A DNA stretch of 23,518 bases from assembly GCA_008931825.1 (NCBI GenBank), contig QXVZ01010913.1, forward strand, positions 1 through 23,518, written 5' to 3'. Shown here piece after piece: positions 1 through 11,151 of this stretch (its first letter is position 1; each line of letters starts with the position of its first letter). Source of the stretch: Phallusia fumigata. Taxonomy: Eukaryota; Chordata; Ascidiacea; Phlebobranchia; Ascidiidae. Made by a program: the position numbers and the translations under genes. The notes below the pieces were generated by a model. That model had not been told where the DNA came from, did no database searches, and saw nothing but the letters and a program-made list of their open reading frames with translations.

Positions 1-1118
1 AAACTGTTGTTCTTTTGTTTTGAAAGGAAATTTGATAACAGTGTGGGGGGAGGTAACCCAAAATTTCTGGTACATTAATTTAATATTTAATTTCTGCTGT
101 ATGCTTTCGACTAAAAGCAGTGTGTAGTCGCATAAAACCAAAGTAGAGTACATGACCATTCTGTCATTCTGTGTTTTTGTGAAGTGTTGTACATATATTC
201 CCTTTTATTGCCAAACTTTTTAGGAGGGTCATAAACTTTTTTTTTCCCGTTAGACTCAACATGGTACTTTATTTTGGTGTCTACATTTTAGTTTCCATTT
301 TGAAAAGCAGGCATAGAAAGACTTATGTTGCCCAATTTTTTTGTGCAGTGTGTTTTTCTTTTGGTAAGAGCTAAGGGTAAATGATTTACACGCTAAAAGT
401 TGGTTAAATATACCTGTCTGAAACCAATGCTTTGTCCATCATACTGTTGCAGTGATTGCTCAAATTTAGATCTTTCTGTGGTTTATTCAGTAAGTGATCT
501 ATTTATTCTGATTTTTATTTGCTGTATACAACTTTCAATGTCAATTAGACACTTTAAATTTAAGTTATTTTCCTCTGTGCTATTTATCAATCTCTTTAAG
601 TTCCATATGCCACTGATCCTTACACAATCTAGGTTAATTAAAATATTTTATGTTGCAATTCACTCACTTGGTTCCAACGATTTTATTACCTTGAATGAAA
701 TACAACACTGACAATCTTTGTAGTTTTAACTGTGCCTTTATTAGTTTTGCTGTATGGCAACTTGTTTTTCTGTTCTGATTTTTTTTTCGTGCAAAATATG
801 AGCTTGTTGCATTAAAAAAATTTATTAATTGATGAACTAACCAATGCTATCATCCTCTGTAAATATGTGGGCATAGAAGTTGGCACCGTTTTTGCATTTT
901 ATGTTGTGTAAAAATCTTATGCCATAGCCTCATTTTTGTTTCAAATTCAATCATATTCGGTTACGACATAAAAGAAACAAACAAAATATCTGTTATATTA
1001 TATAAACCTCATAAAAATTTGTGTTAATGTTTTTCTGTGTATTTTGTGCGCTTGATGCAAACTACCATTATTTTGTCCAGGTTCTGCCCTAACAATGTGT
1101 GTTTTTGTTTTTTTCTAG
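1..1118. other. AT-rich 5' flank, no gene seen
   Basis: No open frame with family resemblance or good splice borders was seen on either strand. The longest open stretch, at 400-711, begins at TTG and has low-complexity composition. The last bases before 1119 form a pyrimidine-rich splice acceptor for the RAB39 transcript, so this stretch is either promoter plus a 5' intron or an outron removed by trans-splicing. Confidence 0.5.
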
Positions 1119-1119
1119 C
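1111..1119 (+). promoter_or_regulatory. 3' splice acceptor one base before the RAB39 ATG
   Basis: A T-rich tract ending TTTTCTAG (AG at 1117-1118) is followed by a single C and then ATG at 1120. The mature exon would therefore carry a 1-nt leader of its own. That fits spliced-leader trans-splicing, or a cis intron with an upstream non-coding exon. No spliced-leader gene is seen in the window to decide between these. Confidence 0.55.
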
Positions 1120-4100
1120 ATGGGTGATTTAATAGCTAGTTCAGACACAATTTGGGTTTACCAGTTTCGAATTGTACTTCTTGGCGATTCAACAGTTGGA
1201 AAATCGGCTCTGATACGAAGGTTTACGGATGGATGCTTCCTCGAGGTAATAGTTTTTGCTCCTACTGCACCCCAATTTTAGTTTTGTTAAAAAACAACTA
1301 GGTAACTAAGAAACACCAGAATGAAAACAATGTTTAAAAAAGCATTGCTTTCAAGAATACATTTGGTGCAGTTTTTTAAATCCTGTTGATTGTTTTTTCT
1401 GAGTAGGTCGTGTCATTGGTTATTCAGGAGAAATTGCTTTCACACCAAAAAAATCAATGTTTGGTTATATTGATTAATTGGCAATAGGCTATGTCCACTC
1501 AGGGCTGACTGACCGAAATTGCGTTGCGATTTTCATATCCAACAGCAAACACTAATTGCATTGTTATTTACACTAGTTATTTCCCACAAAGTTAGCTCTA
1601 ATTTCCTAAATTTTGAATTGTTTTTAAACATGATAACATGATTAAACACAATTTTATAGCTAAGAAACTAATATGTACCAAATTAATAATGTACCAAACA
1701 AATAATATATTTTGCTAAAATATTATTTTGATGCAAAGTTTATATATATAGCATAAACATGTAATAAATGTTTTAATTATAAATTTTTGTAAAAAATTTA
1801 ATAAAAAGCGAGTCAAAATGTGGAGAATGTAAATCAGTAATTCCTAATTTAAATTACCTGTAGGCCAATTGGTTGACATTTTTTTAAATGAAAACAACCT
1901 GGTAAAAAATTAGGTAATTTATTAAAAAGGGAATTTCCAAGTTTGTTTACACAAATGTGCAAAAATTATATTCATTTGTATGCTTTTGTAGTTTATTATC
2001 AGTGGTTGAAAAACCGCCTGCTTACAGTGAATCCCTTTTTTCCATGCAATTCTATGGCTTAAAAAGTTTTTATATTTTAGGCATCAGATCCAACTGTAGG
2101 GGTTGATTTTTACTCGAGGCTGGTAGAAATTGCTCCGTCCACAAGAGTTAAATTGCAAGTGTGGGACACAGCTGGTCAGGAAAGATTTCGGTACAGCAAT
2201 ATGTTTATGGAAAGTAATATAAATCCCATATCATTAGGGATGTTCATAGTAGAATAGCTGGCTATTCTAGAATAGTTGTTTCGAATTTTTATTTAGTCTT
2301 ATATTAATTTTGGAAGGATGACACACAAAATTGTATGTAACAAAACAACAATAATGGACTTTTTATTTAATGTTTAAAAGATACCTAGTTTCTTCTATTA
2401 CATCTCCTGCAAGTGATTTTCCTTTAAATGTCTAACTCGAAAAGTCTAAGCCTGTAAGGCAACTGATGCCACCACAAATGCACAACTAAAACAAGTTGAA
2501 CAATCAAGGCACATTTAATTTTTTGCTGATCCCGCAGAAAATCGTTGCGATTGTCCCGTTACTCACTGCGCCCATGTAGTCTTATTTGTAACTGTCACGT
2601 TGAACTCGCACGGCTTTGCATTAGCTAGCAAGGAAACGAACAGTGTTGAACAGTGTCCTTTCATTTTCAGGTCAATAACCCAATCGTACTATCGTAACTC
2701 AGTGGGTGCGATTCTTGTTTATGATGTTGCAAACAGGGATAGCTTCGAGCACGTGTCATCTTGGGCCGAGGAGGCGAGATTACATGTGGCACCTCGACCG
2801 ATCTCGTTTGTCCTTGTTGGACAGAAGTGTGACCTTGAAAATGAGCGAAAAGTAAAACTGTTTTTATGTCATCGAAATCATTACCTTTTTAAGTAAATTT
2901 TTGCGGCAGAATTTAAAAAACAAAAATGCAATGCATAAATCTTTTAATGTATTTTAATGATAAGAATTGGAAAAACAAAAATGTAATTTTGCATAAAATT
3001 TTGTCAAAAATAGAATATCAAAACAATATTTAGTTTTTTTCCTAGGGTCAAAACTTAATTTTGATAATGTATTGAGACTTTAAAAAAAAATTAAATAGTT
3101 ATTGTATAGCAAGTTTTGCTTTTGTGAGACTTGATTGCAGGAAGTTTATTGTTTACTGTTGCATGGTCATTTCCTCTTTCCAGGTATATTTACAACATAC
3201 CATTATCATGTTTCAGGTTTCGACAGAGGAAGCGTCGGCATTCGCACGGATGCATAAGATGTTGTTTGTTGAAACATCCGCTAAACAGGGGTTAAACGTT
3301 GACAAGTCATTTCTCCTGCTAACTGAGCTAATATACAGGTACTGCAAATTGTTTGAAATGAGTATTACTAAAATACGGCCAGCCTAAACAACATGGTTTT
3401 TTATTGTTGTGGTTGGATTTAAAATACCATATATAGAACGGAAACACTTTGGCCATAATAACCTCTGCTTGATATTTTGAAAACAATGCTTAACGCTCTG
3501 ATATCAGACCGAATAAAACACATGCAGTTACTTGCCCTAATTAATGTCCAACACCACCGATTGAAAAATTGAAAACTTCTTCTATATCCTAAGTCTGTGC
3601 TCCACAACTGGGGTGCAACAACACGCTGGTGAACCACCAGGTGGTGCTGAAGAGTTGCTGTCATCTAACAAACTTTTTTTAGGAAGCAAAAACATTTTAT
3701 CTTTGGCAAGTTGAAATGCTGCAACAAGTCAATTTGCTTACCCAAATTCTAGTTTACACAGTGTATGTATTTATGATGTTTTTAAAATGTCTCCGTAGAA
3801 AACCAAATTTTGTGACGTCAGCATAGACGTCGATTTTTTGGCAATTTGTTTTTCGTGTGGGGTGGCGAAATGATCAAATCCAAATGGTCTGATCATCCTT
3901 ATGAAGAAAATGATCAAATTACACATGGTTTTTAGTGCATGTAGCACAAGAGACACATAAAATTGGATGTCCTCATGCGTCAGTTAATGACCGAAAAAAA
4001 TGCGTCGCCCGCCTCGCATGTGTTTGGTGTAAACAAGTCTTCACAAAAAAAGAGTAAAATAACAAATTCTGGAAATTTCTGGGGTGGCAACATAGGCTTT

Positions 4101-4323
4101 TTATAATTGCTGCCACCCTAGAAATTTTCAGTGGAGTGGACCCCTATGATTGTCATTTAAAACAGTTGTGGAGCGCTAAACCAAGCAATCTTGTTTTAGA
4201 ATGGTAAAATCCGGTGAAATCAGGCCAGAAGACGGTTGGGAAGGGATAAAATGTGGATTAGTTCCCCCTCCAACACAAATAGATGAAGACTACCTGCCAA
4301 CAAAACGAGGATGCTGCTACTAG
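1120..4323 (+). CDS. RAB39: RAB39-type Rab GTPase, five exons
   Basis: Exons by reading frame and GT-AG borders: 1120-1245, 2081-2190, 2671-2851, 3217-3338, 4200-4323 (TAG at 4321). All phases join to 220 codons; human RAB39A has 217. Seen: N-terminus [16 protein letters not shown]-loop GDSTVGKS (22-29), switch I DPTVGVDF (45-52), WDTAGQE (70-76), Rab motif [10 protein letters not shown]4 GQKCDL (129-134), G5 ETSAK (158-162). The IWxYQFR start and the SYYRNSVG stretch place it with RAB39 rather than RAB2 or RAB14. Family role: GTP switch in endosomal, Golgi and autophagy-linked trafficking, membrane-bound through C-terminal prenyl groups. Odd: the tail ends C-C-Y instead of the C-x-C of human RAB39A, and G4 has Q where most GTPases have N. 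Intron 4 carries a miniature transposon. The ORF is intact, so it is probably functional. Confidence 0.93.
2251..2268. repeat. Perfect 8-bp inverted repeat in RAB39 intron 2
   Basis: AGAATAGC and GCTATTCT are separated by two bases, followed by a further AGAATAG. The preceding TTAGGGATGTTC resembles termini of some hAT elements, but no matching opposite end was found in the intron. It may be a truncated transposon end. Confidence 0.35.
3822..4147 (+). mobile_element. Miniature inverted-repeat element, copy 1 (RAB39 intron 4)
   Basis: Begins CATAGACGTCGA and ends near CCCCTATG. It is colinear with copy 2 at 6943-7250 through several shared blocks: GTGGGGTGGC, TCAAATCCAAA, CAAGAGACAC, GTGTTTGGTGTAAA, and a GGGGTGGCA / TGCCACCCT hairpin near the 3' end. 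No coding capacity. The 3' terminal repeat is decayed and no target-site duplication is recognisable, so this looks like the older copy. Confidence 0.7.
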
Positions 4324-6235
4324 CTAATTTTTTCCTTCTTTACCTCCTATTTGCTTCTTCATTTACATCTTGTACCAAAGTTTTTTTTATGTGTTGATAT
4401 GTCTGAGATTGGTTGAATTTTCAATTTCCTCACTGTTGTTGCACTCATATAATTGGTTTGAACAATATATTTTGCTGTGCATGACAAAAAAAATTAAATG
4501 CACAAATATACACGGGTATGTCACAGTAAGTACTTGCATATTTATCAAACCTGGACATTTGTATTTCTTTTGTGTCCAAAGATATCTATTCAGACTGTTT
4601 GGATTAAAAGCATGACATTTTTAGTATTTTTTCAAGTAATGTTAACCACAGAAATATTTAATTGATGATGATGTAAAACAAGTCTTCATTTTCACACTGT
4701 TTGCACTTGTATAACTTCAACGTTAACTGCATGGTGGTCTGATAAACGTATCCATCTTCAAAAATAACTTTTTAGCTGTTGTTAAATGTTTGTTTTTTAC
4801 TTGTTTTGTTGTAACAAGCTTCCACTGTGTTTTTAGTAAACTGTGTGTGAAATAATCTACCACAAAATATGTGTTATATGTTGGACGGCCAAACCATTTT
4901 TGTGTTATTCAAATTGGTCAAATTTTTACATCTGTAAAAAGACTTTAACTAAATATTGTGTTGTGCAATTTGAGAATGTTCCTGCACCTATCATACACAC
5001 TCTGTGAACACTGCCTGCACATTTATATGTTGTCCTATTCACATACGAAGATACTGCTAAACTAATTTTTTGTTTGTTTTTTCGTTCAGGTGCAATTCAT
5101 AATGTTTTTCATGCGTTTTTTAATTTTTTAGTTCTTAGACAGGTACTATTAAAAATTTTGAAAAAATCACTGTCAAACAAAGATTATATTCCTAGCATGG
5201 TGAGAATATGGTATTTTTTAACATCATAAACATTTAATATTTTGCTTAGACTTCCTGTCTATTAAAATGTACTTTTTCACTAACTTTTTAATAGTAATGC
5301 ATGAGAGTAGCGAGTGTGTACTATTTTATTCTATTTGTGGTGCAGTATTTTTTGTTGTTTGTTCCTGTGTCAATCATGCTGTGAAGTTTTTCTTATTTTG
5401 CACCCTGTCATGTCTGATCTCATTTCTAACCATGTGTGCTCTCATTTTGCACCCTGTACGATGCTTTGCTGAAGTGAAGAATAAACCTGCTGGTGTTTTG
5501 TATTTGTTCCACGCAGTGTAGTATTGCACACATACAAGTTTTTCGTCACATATTGTGTGTAGGTAACGGCAAGATATATATGAAAGATGTATACTATATG
5601 AAATTCCATCACATATGAAAATCACATTTGAAAAAGACAAATTGTGCTATTAAATGCATTTTGAAGAACATGTGTTTTGCAAGTAGAAGTATCAGTAAAA
5701 TTTACTTTTCGAATAAATTATAAAAGTCTAAAAAAAATTATTTCTAGCAGCACCCATGTCAGATATGGCACAGTTTAACAAACCAAAAAAATCACAAAAA
5801 ATACGCCGTGTAGTAAACAATCAGCTCAGTAGTACCAAATTTCTTTGAGAAGTATAGGTTTTAAAATGCAGCCCATAGAAACAAAAAAAACAAGGATCAC
5901 TGAAAGGTATCAGTAATTTTCTTAAAAAACAAAAAACTTTCTAAAAAAACAGATGTGAAAGCTTAAAATTATTTCAAATACCCTTTGTGTGAAAGTCTTT
6001 TGGGATGTTTACAAAATATGGCACTTTTGACATTCACAATGTTAGTAATACAGTAGGTCTATTTTCAATCTGAACCATTAAAGGACCTTTACAGGCAAAA
6101 AACAAATTTAGTGACCACAAGAAGCAAACAGCAAACCTCTTGTTTGCCATTAGGACAACATCAATGCAGCAACAACACAAAAAAATAGCGAAAAAGATTC
6201 TTGCAAGACAACGCGCAATGAGACCTTTATCATAA
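4324..6235. other. Convergent intergenic region, RAB39 and ARL6 3' sides
   Basis: Holds the 3' UTRs of two tail-to-tail genes and otherwise AT-rich sequence. The short open stretches at 4370-4615 and 5267-5640 have no recognisable motif. No minus-strand AATAAA was seen close downstream of the ARL6 stop. Confidence 0.5.
5480..5485 (+). terminator. Possible RAB39 polyadenylation signal
   Basis: AATAAA is followed within about 10-30 nt by a GT-rich stretch (TGGTGTTTTGTATTTGTT), the usual arrangement of a cleavage/polyadenylation site. It lies about 1.16 kb beyond the RAB39 stop, which makes a long but possible 3' UTR. In AT-rich DNA the hexamer alone is weak evidence. Confidence 0.3.
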
Positions 6236-8765
6236 TCATCTCACGTTCTGAAGTTGGTCAGTTAACCACTGTATGCCTTCATTCAAACCCTCTCCAGATT
6301 TTGCGTTACTTGCACTGGAAAAGATAAACATTAGAATGTAGAGATGGGTCAAGCCTAAATAGTACACAAGTTGTTAGCACACAGCCACGCAGTGTAAGTA
6401 ATGCTAGGTGTCTAATCTTCTAAATATAACGTAATGGTCAGCAAAGGTTTAAACAAGGGTAAGTTATAATGTGACAATAAAAGTAAAAAAAAAAAAATAA
6501 TATAAAATTTTTTCCTACAATTTTATTTTAATAAATTTTGTCAGTATACCTATTAAAGAAACAACTGGTATATTTTCGGAATATTTCGATGAAAAATTCA
6601 CTTGAACAAGAGCCAATGAACAAAAATTCAGGACACTCAAAATAATCTTGAGGATGGGTTGAGTGGCTCTCGGCTAGTACAATACCACTTAAGATTTGGA
6701 GATCAATGCAGCATTTTAAATTGCCAAATAGAGGGTAAAAACCACATCACATCAGCCTTATTGTTCAAATTGGAGATACTTATTTTTAATTATTCCATAA
6801 TAAAGGCACCATGAATGCTGTGTAGGTCAGGGTGAGTCATGATATTGGCCAGTGTCTTATGCTGCTGAAGCTGTTATGCATAATTTACAAAAACATGTGT
6901 GGTGTCTGCACCAACACTCTTGGGTTATTGATAAGCTATGCACATAGGCGTCGATTTTTTACCATATTTTTTTCAAGTGGGGTGGCAAATTGTTCAAATC
7001 CAAACAGTCTGACACACCTATTGGTTTATAACGTTACTATACTCTCTGTTATCGCTATATTAACAGTGCATATAGTACAAGAGACACGCGAAATTGGACA
7101 TCCTCTTGCGTGTTAAAAAAACGAAAAGAAATTTACGTCGCTTGACTCACACGTGTTTGGTGTAAAACAGTCATAATGAATCCAGGATATTTTTGGGGTG
7201 GCAGCATAGACTTTTTCTAATAGCTGCCACCCTGGGAGTCGACGCCTATGGCTATGCGTGTGGCGTATTGGAAAAATGATGTTTCAAAAATTCTTTTGCT
7301 ATTTCAGTTATTTTTTTGGAATCATATATACCTTATGTTCCAAGGTTTTTCCTTTATATTGTCTAGGCCTAATATTTGGGAGCATTTCACAGCTGATAAT
7401 GAATCTCTTAAGTCCATTTTGTTGGCGAAAAACAAAATCGGGATTCTCTTTGCCTTGACATCTGAAACAAAAACAGTTGTGTGATGACTGTTAAGCAGAG
7501 TATTCATAACAACACAACACAATAATCACCAAGCTAAAAGAGCTTGACAAAGGTATAACTTTATAAGATGAAAAAGGAGATTTGTGGATAAAGGTACAAT
7601 GCGCTACAGGTACACCAAAATTGTTAAGTGTATAGTAATGTACAAGGAAATCACAAGAAAGTGAGTTTGGTGCATTATGGTCCCAAACTGCCCCTGTTCT
7701 TATAGGTATGGCAGTTTGACAGCAAAACAAACCACCAAATAAGAAAACTGTTGGCCACCTAATTAGATTTTATTGAATGAACATGAACTGTTATACAAAT
7801 TAACTGGTGTTTTAAAAGCCAGTGAAGCAGGTCAGTATCAGTCAAAAAATCATTTTTTCACAATATATTCCAGATACTAGCCACTTTCAATGCAACTATT
7901 TTTTTAATATTAACTCAATTCTCTTTTACAAAGTCTAAAACTAATCATTATTCACCGTTATTCTTAAAAAAATGTCTTCTAAATGCCTTTTTGCATTAAA
8001 TCTGAACCTATTGTTGAGTTTAGGTTAATTGCCTCTATTAACTAATGCTTACTTTGATTATCAAGCAGTTGGTCCAACTCCTCTTTGGCAACTGACATTC
8101 GAAGCTTATCAGCACTGTCGATTACAAATATGATGCCATGCGTTTCCTTGTAATAATGTGCCCATAAATTCCTGTAGCGCCCCTGACCCGACATGTCAAT
8201 CACAGTAAAGGCCAAGCTGTAAAAACAGTAGTTGATGAATGTTTAAAAAATAATGAAAACATTTTTAATGCAAATGTTTCGAAAATCACTGTTGTCATCA
8301 TCAGCACATAATAAACATACTCTTTAAGTCAGTATCTTGTATTGTTAAGTTACAATAAAACTTATACTTAATCCATATCTTATGTACCTTATCTCAATCT
8401 GGATAACATTAATTGCCCTGCTGTTGGCAATGTTATATTTGTTTGCAATACACATCTCAATATTACACCTTTCCGTGAGTAAAAATCAGAAAAAAAATAA
8501 AATATAGAAGTCCTCAATGAAAAAGTTTGAATTTTCTCATTTTTAAACATTTCAAGGGCAATTTTAAATCAAAATTGTACCTTGAAGTAACAAATTTTTC
8601 GACATTGAAGCCCACGGTTGGGACGACATCTTCTCTTATAGCGTCGGGAGATTTTAACTTGTTGATGATCGTCGTTTTTCCGCTGTTATCCAAGCCAACA
8701 CACAGTATATTTGCCTCCTTCTTCTTTGCCTTTAGCCAACCGAAAAAACGGTCCATAAAACCCAT
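6236..8765 (-). CDS. ARL6: ARL6 (BBS3) small GTPase, four exons
   Basis: Minus-strand exons in transcript order: 8765-8581, 8216-8053, 7461-7332, 6314-6236 (TGA at 6238-6236). They join in phase to 185 codons; human ARL6 has 186. Seen: Gly2 after Met with an amphipathic start ([17 protein letters not shown]), P-loop GLDNSGKT (24-31), DMSGQGRYR (69-77) including the ARL6-type serine and Gln73, [10 protein letters not shown] (127-136), and a C-terminal GEGLNEG stretch matching GEGLQEG in human. Family role: GTP-bound ARL6 recruits the BBSome coat to membranes for ciliary protein traffic; loss causes Bardet-Biedl syndrome type 3 in humans. It is convergent with RAB39 and divergent from RPL27. 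Intron 3 contains a miniature transposon. A splice acceptor lies 13 nt before the ATG. Confidence 0.95.
6943..7250 (+). mobile_element. Miniature inverted-repeat element, copy 2 (ARL6 intron 3)
   Basis: Perfect 12-bp terminal inverted repeats, CATAGGCGTCGA at 6943-6954 and TCGACGCCTATG at 7239-7250. Flanks GCTATGCA (6935-6942) and GCTATGCG (7251-7258) match at 7 of 8 bases, which looks like an 8-bp target-site duplication as made by hAT-type transposases. Near the 3' end GGGTGGCAGC (7196-7205) pairs with GCTGCCACCC (7223-7232). It has no coding capacity and is in the same orientation as copy 1. Confidence 0.85.
8266..8304 (+). repeat. Dispersed repeat fragment, copy 1
   Basis: About 38 bases ending CTGTTGTCATCATCAG match 18366-18404 with few changes. 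This copy lies in ARL6 intron 1 and the other in COQ3 intron 5. It is probably the end of an interspersed repeat of unknown type. Confidence 0.5.
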
Positions 8766-8776
8766 GTCGAACCAAT

Positions 8777-8800
8777 GCCTTTAGGAAAAAGAAAAGCAAA
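8777..8800 (-). promoter_or_regulatory. 3' splice acceptor before the ARL6 ATG
   Basis: On the minus strand a pyrimidine tract (TTGCTTTTCTTTTTCCTAAAG, split here as TTGCTTTTC then TTTTTCCTAAAG) ends at an AG at 8780-8779. That leaves a 13-nt leader before the ATG at 8765. It is suited to spliced-leader trans-splicing or to joining a non-coding first exon. Confidence 0.5.
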
Positions 8801-9264
8801 ACTCTATCAACAATTTGCACCAAAATTTTCTTGGCTTCTGTTGAATTTCTTGTTACTTGGACAACATCTGCATTCTTTCATGCTTTACTGACCATGCGTT
8901 AATGCCATTTACACCAAAATTTTGAAATTTGCTTTTCATTTTTGCAGCAATTTAACCAAATAACCAACGTATAGCAGAGTTACATTACCTTATTACCTAA
9001 TAAAAAAACATGAGCTGATGCTAATAAAAAAGGAATGTTCTGCAGATTATTATTATTTTTCTTTAAAATGCAAGTAAAGAAATTTTATTTTATTTGTTTA
9101 AATTTTTTAATTCAAGTTTATTACCCACCTCATTATATACGTGTAATCAATATTATTAGATTTGCTACTTAAAGTTTTTCTAAAAACAAATGAGAGTAAA
9201 CCCCTACCGCCCCAAAATAAGTTTTGTGTGGCCGCAAAGTTTGATCAAATCCACTTGATGTCGT
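8786..9264. promoter_or_regulatory. Shared divergent region between ARL6 and RPL27
   Basis: Fewer than 500 bases separate the ARL6 5' acceptor from the putative RPL27 start, so both promoters should lie here. Sequence is AT-rich. A TTATATAC stretch lies near 9133 but is about 130 bp from the RPL27 TOP-like site, too far for an ordinary TATA box. No clear motif was identified. Confidence 0.45.
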
Positions 9265-9273
9265 CCTTTTTAC
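9265..9273 (+). promoter_or_regulatory. TOP-like transcription start of RPL27
   Basis: CCTTTTTAC lies 55 bases before the RPL27 ATG. A C followed by an uninterrupted pyrimidine run at the cap site is the 5' terminal oligopyrimidine signature of animal ribosomal-protein mRNAs, which makes their translation respond to growth signalling through TOR. The exact start base is inferred. Confidence 0.5.
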
Positions 9274-9319
9274 GTGAGTGTGGCATGCTGCGAGGTTGCG
9301 CCACGAAATCTGCTACAAA

Positions 9320-9730
9320 ATGGGCAAGTTTATGAAACCAAACAAGGTTGTTTTGGTACTGGCCGGGCGCTACGCAGGCCGAAAAGGTGTTATCGTCAAA
9401 AATCAGGACGAGGGAACGCACGATCGGCAGTACGGCCATGCTTTGGTGGCCGGTATCGACCGATACCCAAGAAAAGTCACAAAGCGTATGTCGAAAAAGA
9501 AGCTTAAGAAGCGCAGCAAAGTGAAGACCTTTGTCAAAGTGATTAACTACAATCATCTCATGCCTACTCGCTACTCCGTTGACGTTCCAGTGGACAAGGC
9601 GGTGGTAAACAAAGAGGCCATTCGTGATGCCGCAGGAAGAAGAAAGGCCAGACGAGAGGTCAAAGCGAAGTTTGAAGAGCGATATAAGTCGGGCAAAAAC
9701 AAGTGGTTCTTCCAGAAGCTGAGGTTCTAA
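9320..9730 (+). CDS. RPL27: 60S ribosomal protein L27 (eL27), single exon
   Basis: The ATG at 9320 opens a 136-residue protein, exactly the human eL27 length. It starts [20 protein letters not shown] and ends [11 protein letters not shown]. Other near-invariant stretches are [31 protein letters not shown] and FEERYK. The N-terminal part is the KOW-type RNA-binding fold. Family role: structural protein of the large ribosomal subunit, at the subunit interface. The frame stays open upstream to about 9278, but the first ATG is the family start. Odd: no intron interrupts the coding region, whereas human RPL27 is split. Coding sequence is visibly richer in G and C than its neighbours, as expected for high expression. 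A long antisense frame here is a shadow. A TOP-like start and a downstream AATAAA suggest a live gene, although an old retrocopy cannot be excluded. Confidence 0.97.
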   Translation: MGKFMKPNKVVLVLAGRYAGRKGVIVKNQDEGTHDRQYGHALVAGIDRYPRKVTKRMSKKKLKKRSKVKTFVKVINYNHLMPTRYSVDVPVDKAVVNKEAIRDAAGRRKARREVKAKFEERYKSGKNKWFFQKLRF

Positions 9731-9914
9731 ACTCAACAATCCATTATCACATCTGCACACCTATTCTGCATACGGGTTCCATCTTTTTCAGAAGGACTTG
9801 AGGTGGATAAAACTTTTAGCGTTTTTTTAATAGCCGTTCCTGCTCCGGAATAAGACCTATACTGGATTTCGAACCAGCTTGCAAGTGTGCGGTTGTGTAT
9901 GGTTTGTTGAATGT

Positions 9915-9920
9915 AATAAA
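9915..9920 (+). terminator. RPL27 polyadenylation signal
   Basis: AATAAA lies 185 nt after the RPL27 stop. No genomic A-tract follows it, which argues against a recent retroposed copy. Confidence 0.6.
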
Positions 9921-9930
9921 TCTCAGTCTA

Positions 9931-10836
9931 ACATCGCATAATGTCTGGTTTTTGTACTAATTAGGTTGGTTGCAATGCCTTTATTAGCAGTAACTAAAAG
10001 TAGTGCGTAAAAGTTTTAGCTAATTTTAAAAAATTTGGCAAATTTGTGTTTTGTTTCATATTGTAGTATAGAAACAACAACAACATTTTCATGCATAAAA
10101 CTGTTCTTAAACATTTTGACCATCACTGGTTATACGTGCTAAATTAAAGAATTGCTTGGTAAATTAGTAACTTAACAAAATAATAATTTTAGTGTAAGCA
10201 TTTCTAACCGTTCTCAGAACTTTTCTTACAAGGATAACAGACATTGTAAAACAGCAAATAATATTTTACATGGAACTTTTTCACCAAATGTTTAGTTGTT
10301 AGGCATGGAAAAATATTGGCATTTTCTCAAAAGGAAACTTATTTATACAGCCTTGCTATGATTATATTTTATGCTTAACATTCTTTAAAACAGCAGCTTC
10401 CAAATCAGTTAAAACAATGTGCAGAGCTGCACACAATTCAACACAACAGGTTGTATGATTAATACAGGTTTGATTTGCATTCTCAGACATTTTTCATTCC
10501 ACAATTTAAGCAAACTAGTTCACCGAACATATATTAAGCATGATAAGTTGTCTGTACAACTCAGATGCCATATACATGCTGAAGGATGACAGGTTATTTG
10601 TGACAAAATATGGCATAGTTTTTTCGTGCTATTGTGAACTATGTTATAGAAACCAAATTTTTTCATAATTATAAACCAAACGCCGACTATAAAAAAAATT
10701 AACTCTTTGCTGTTTTTTTGTCTGTCCTAGAAAACCACTGAGTGATAAACTCTTGACATGGCCATTACTGTCTCTACAAACTATGGTTGTTTAAAATGTA
10801 AAAAGTACACAGACACTAGGGTTGGTTACGGTAGAC
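9931..10836. other. Intergenic, nothing recognised
   Basis: AT-rich sequence downstream of RPL27. No open frame with motif content, tandem repeat or RNA gene was seen on either strand. Confidence 0.5.
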
Positions 10837-11151
10837 CAGTGGTTCCTAACCTTTGTCCCGGGTCATTTTGCGATTTAGCTGAAAGCTGGACCCCTGTTAA
10901 TACTGTTCAGAAAAAGAGATGTCTTGTTGAAAATCACAAAACTTCCTGTAAGGAAAGTCTCCGCAAGAACAAACAGTGTCAAATATCCCATTGAGCATGA
11001 TCTTATGATACCTTTTAGTTCTGTTTCTAGTGTTACGCTTGGTTAATCTGTTTTCGCAAGTTAGACCATAACTCTGGGTATTTTTTTGCTGCATTGCATC
11101 AGCTCGTGGACCCCCAAAAACTTTCTGTGGGGCCACAGTTAGATACCACTG
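10837..11151. mobile_element. Non-autonomous hAT-type element, about 315 bp
   Basis: Starts CAGTGGTTCCTAACC and ends GTTAGATACCACTG, the inverse of CAGTGGTATCTAAC. The CAGTGGTT(C/T)-type terminus is characteristic of a large hAT subgroup. GGACCCC-like blocks lie just inside both ends. The flanking 8-mers are only weakly alike, so any target-site duplication is eroded. No transposase frame is present. Confidence 0.65.

Noticed and set aside
400-711. Open frame of 103 codons upstream of RAB39
   Set aside because: It starts at TTG, is of low-complexity hydrophobic composition, and shows no splice support or family motif.
5267-5640. Overlapping open frames on both strands in the convergent intergenic region
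   Set aside because: Cys/Phe-rich composition typical of translated AT-rich spacer; no motif; lies in the probable RAB39 3' UTR.
6832-7116. Open frame of 94 codons
   Set aside because: It crosses the left end of a miniature transposon within ARL6 intron 3 and starts at a non-ATG codon.
9245-9760. Minus-strand open frame of 171 codons
   Set aside because: It is wholly antisense to RPL27 and reflects the codon composition of that strongly conserved gene. It has no motif of its own.
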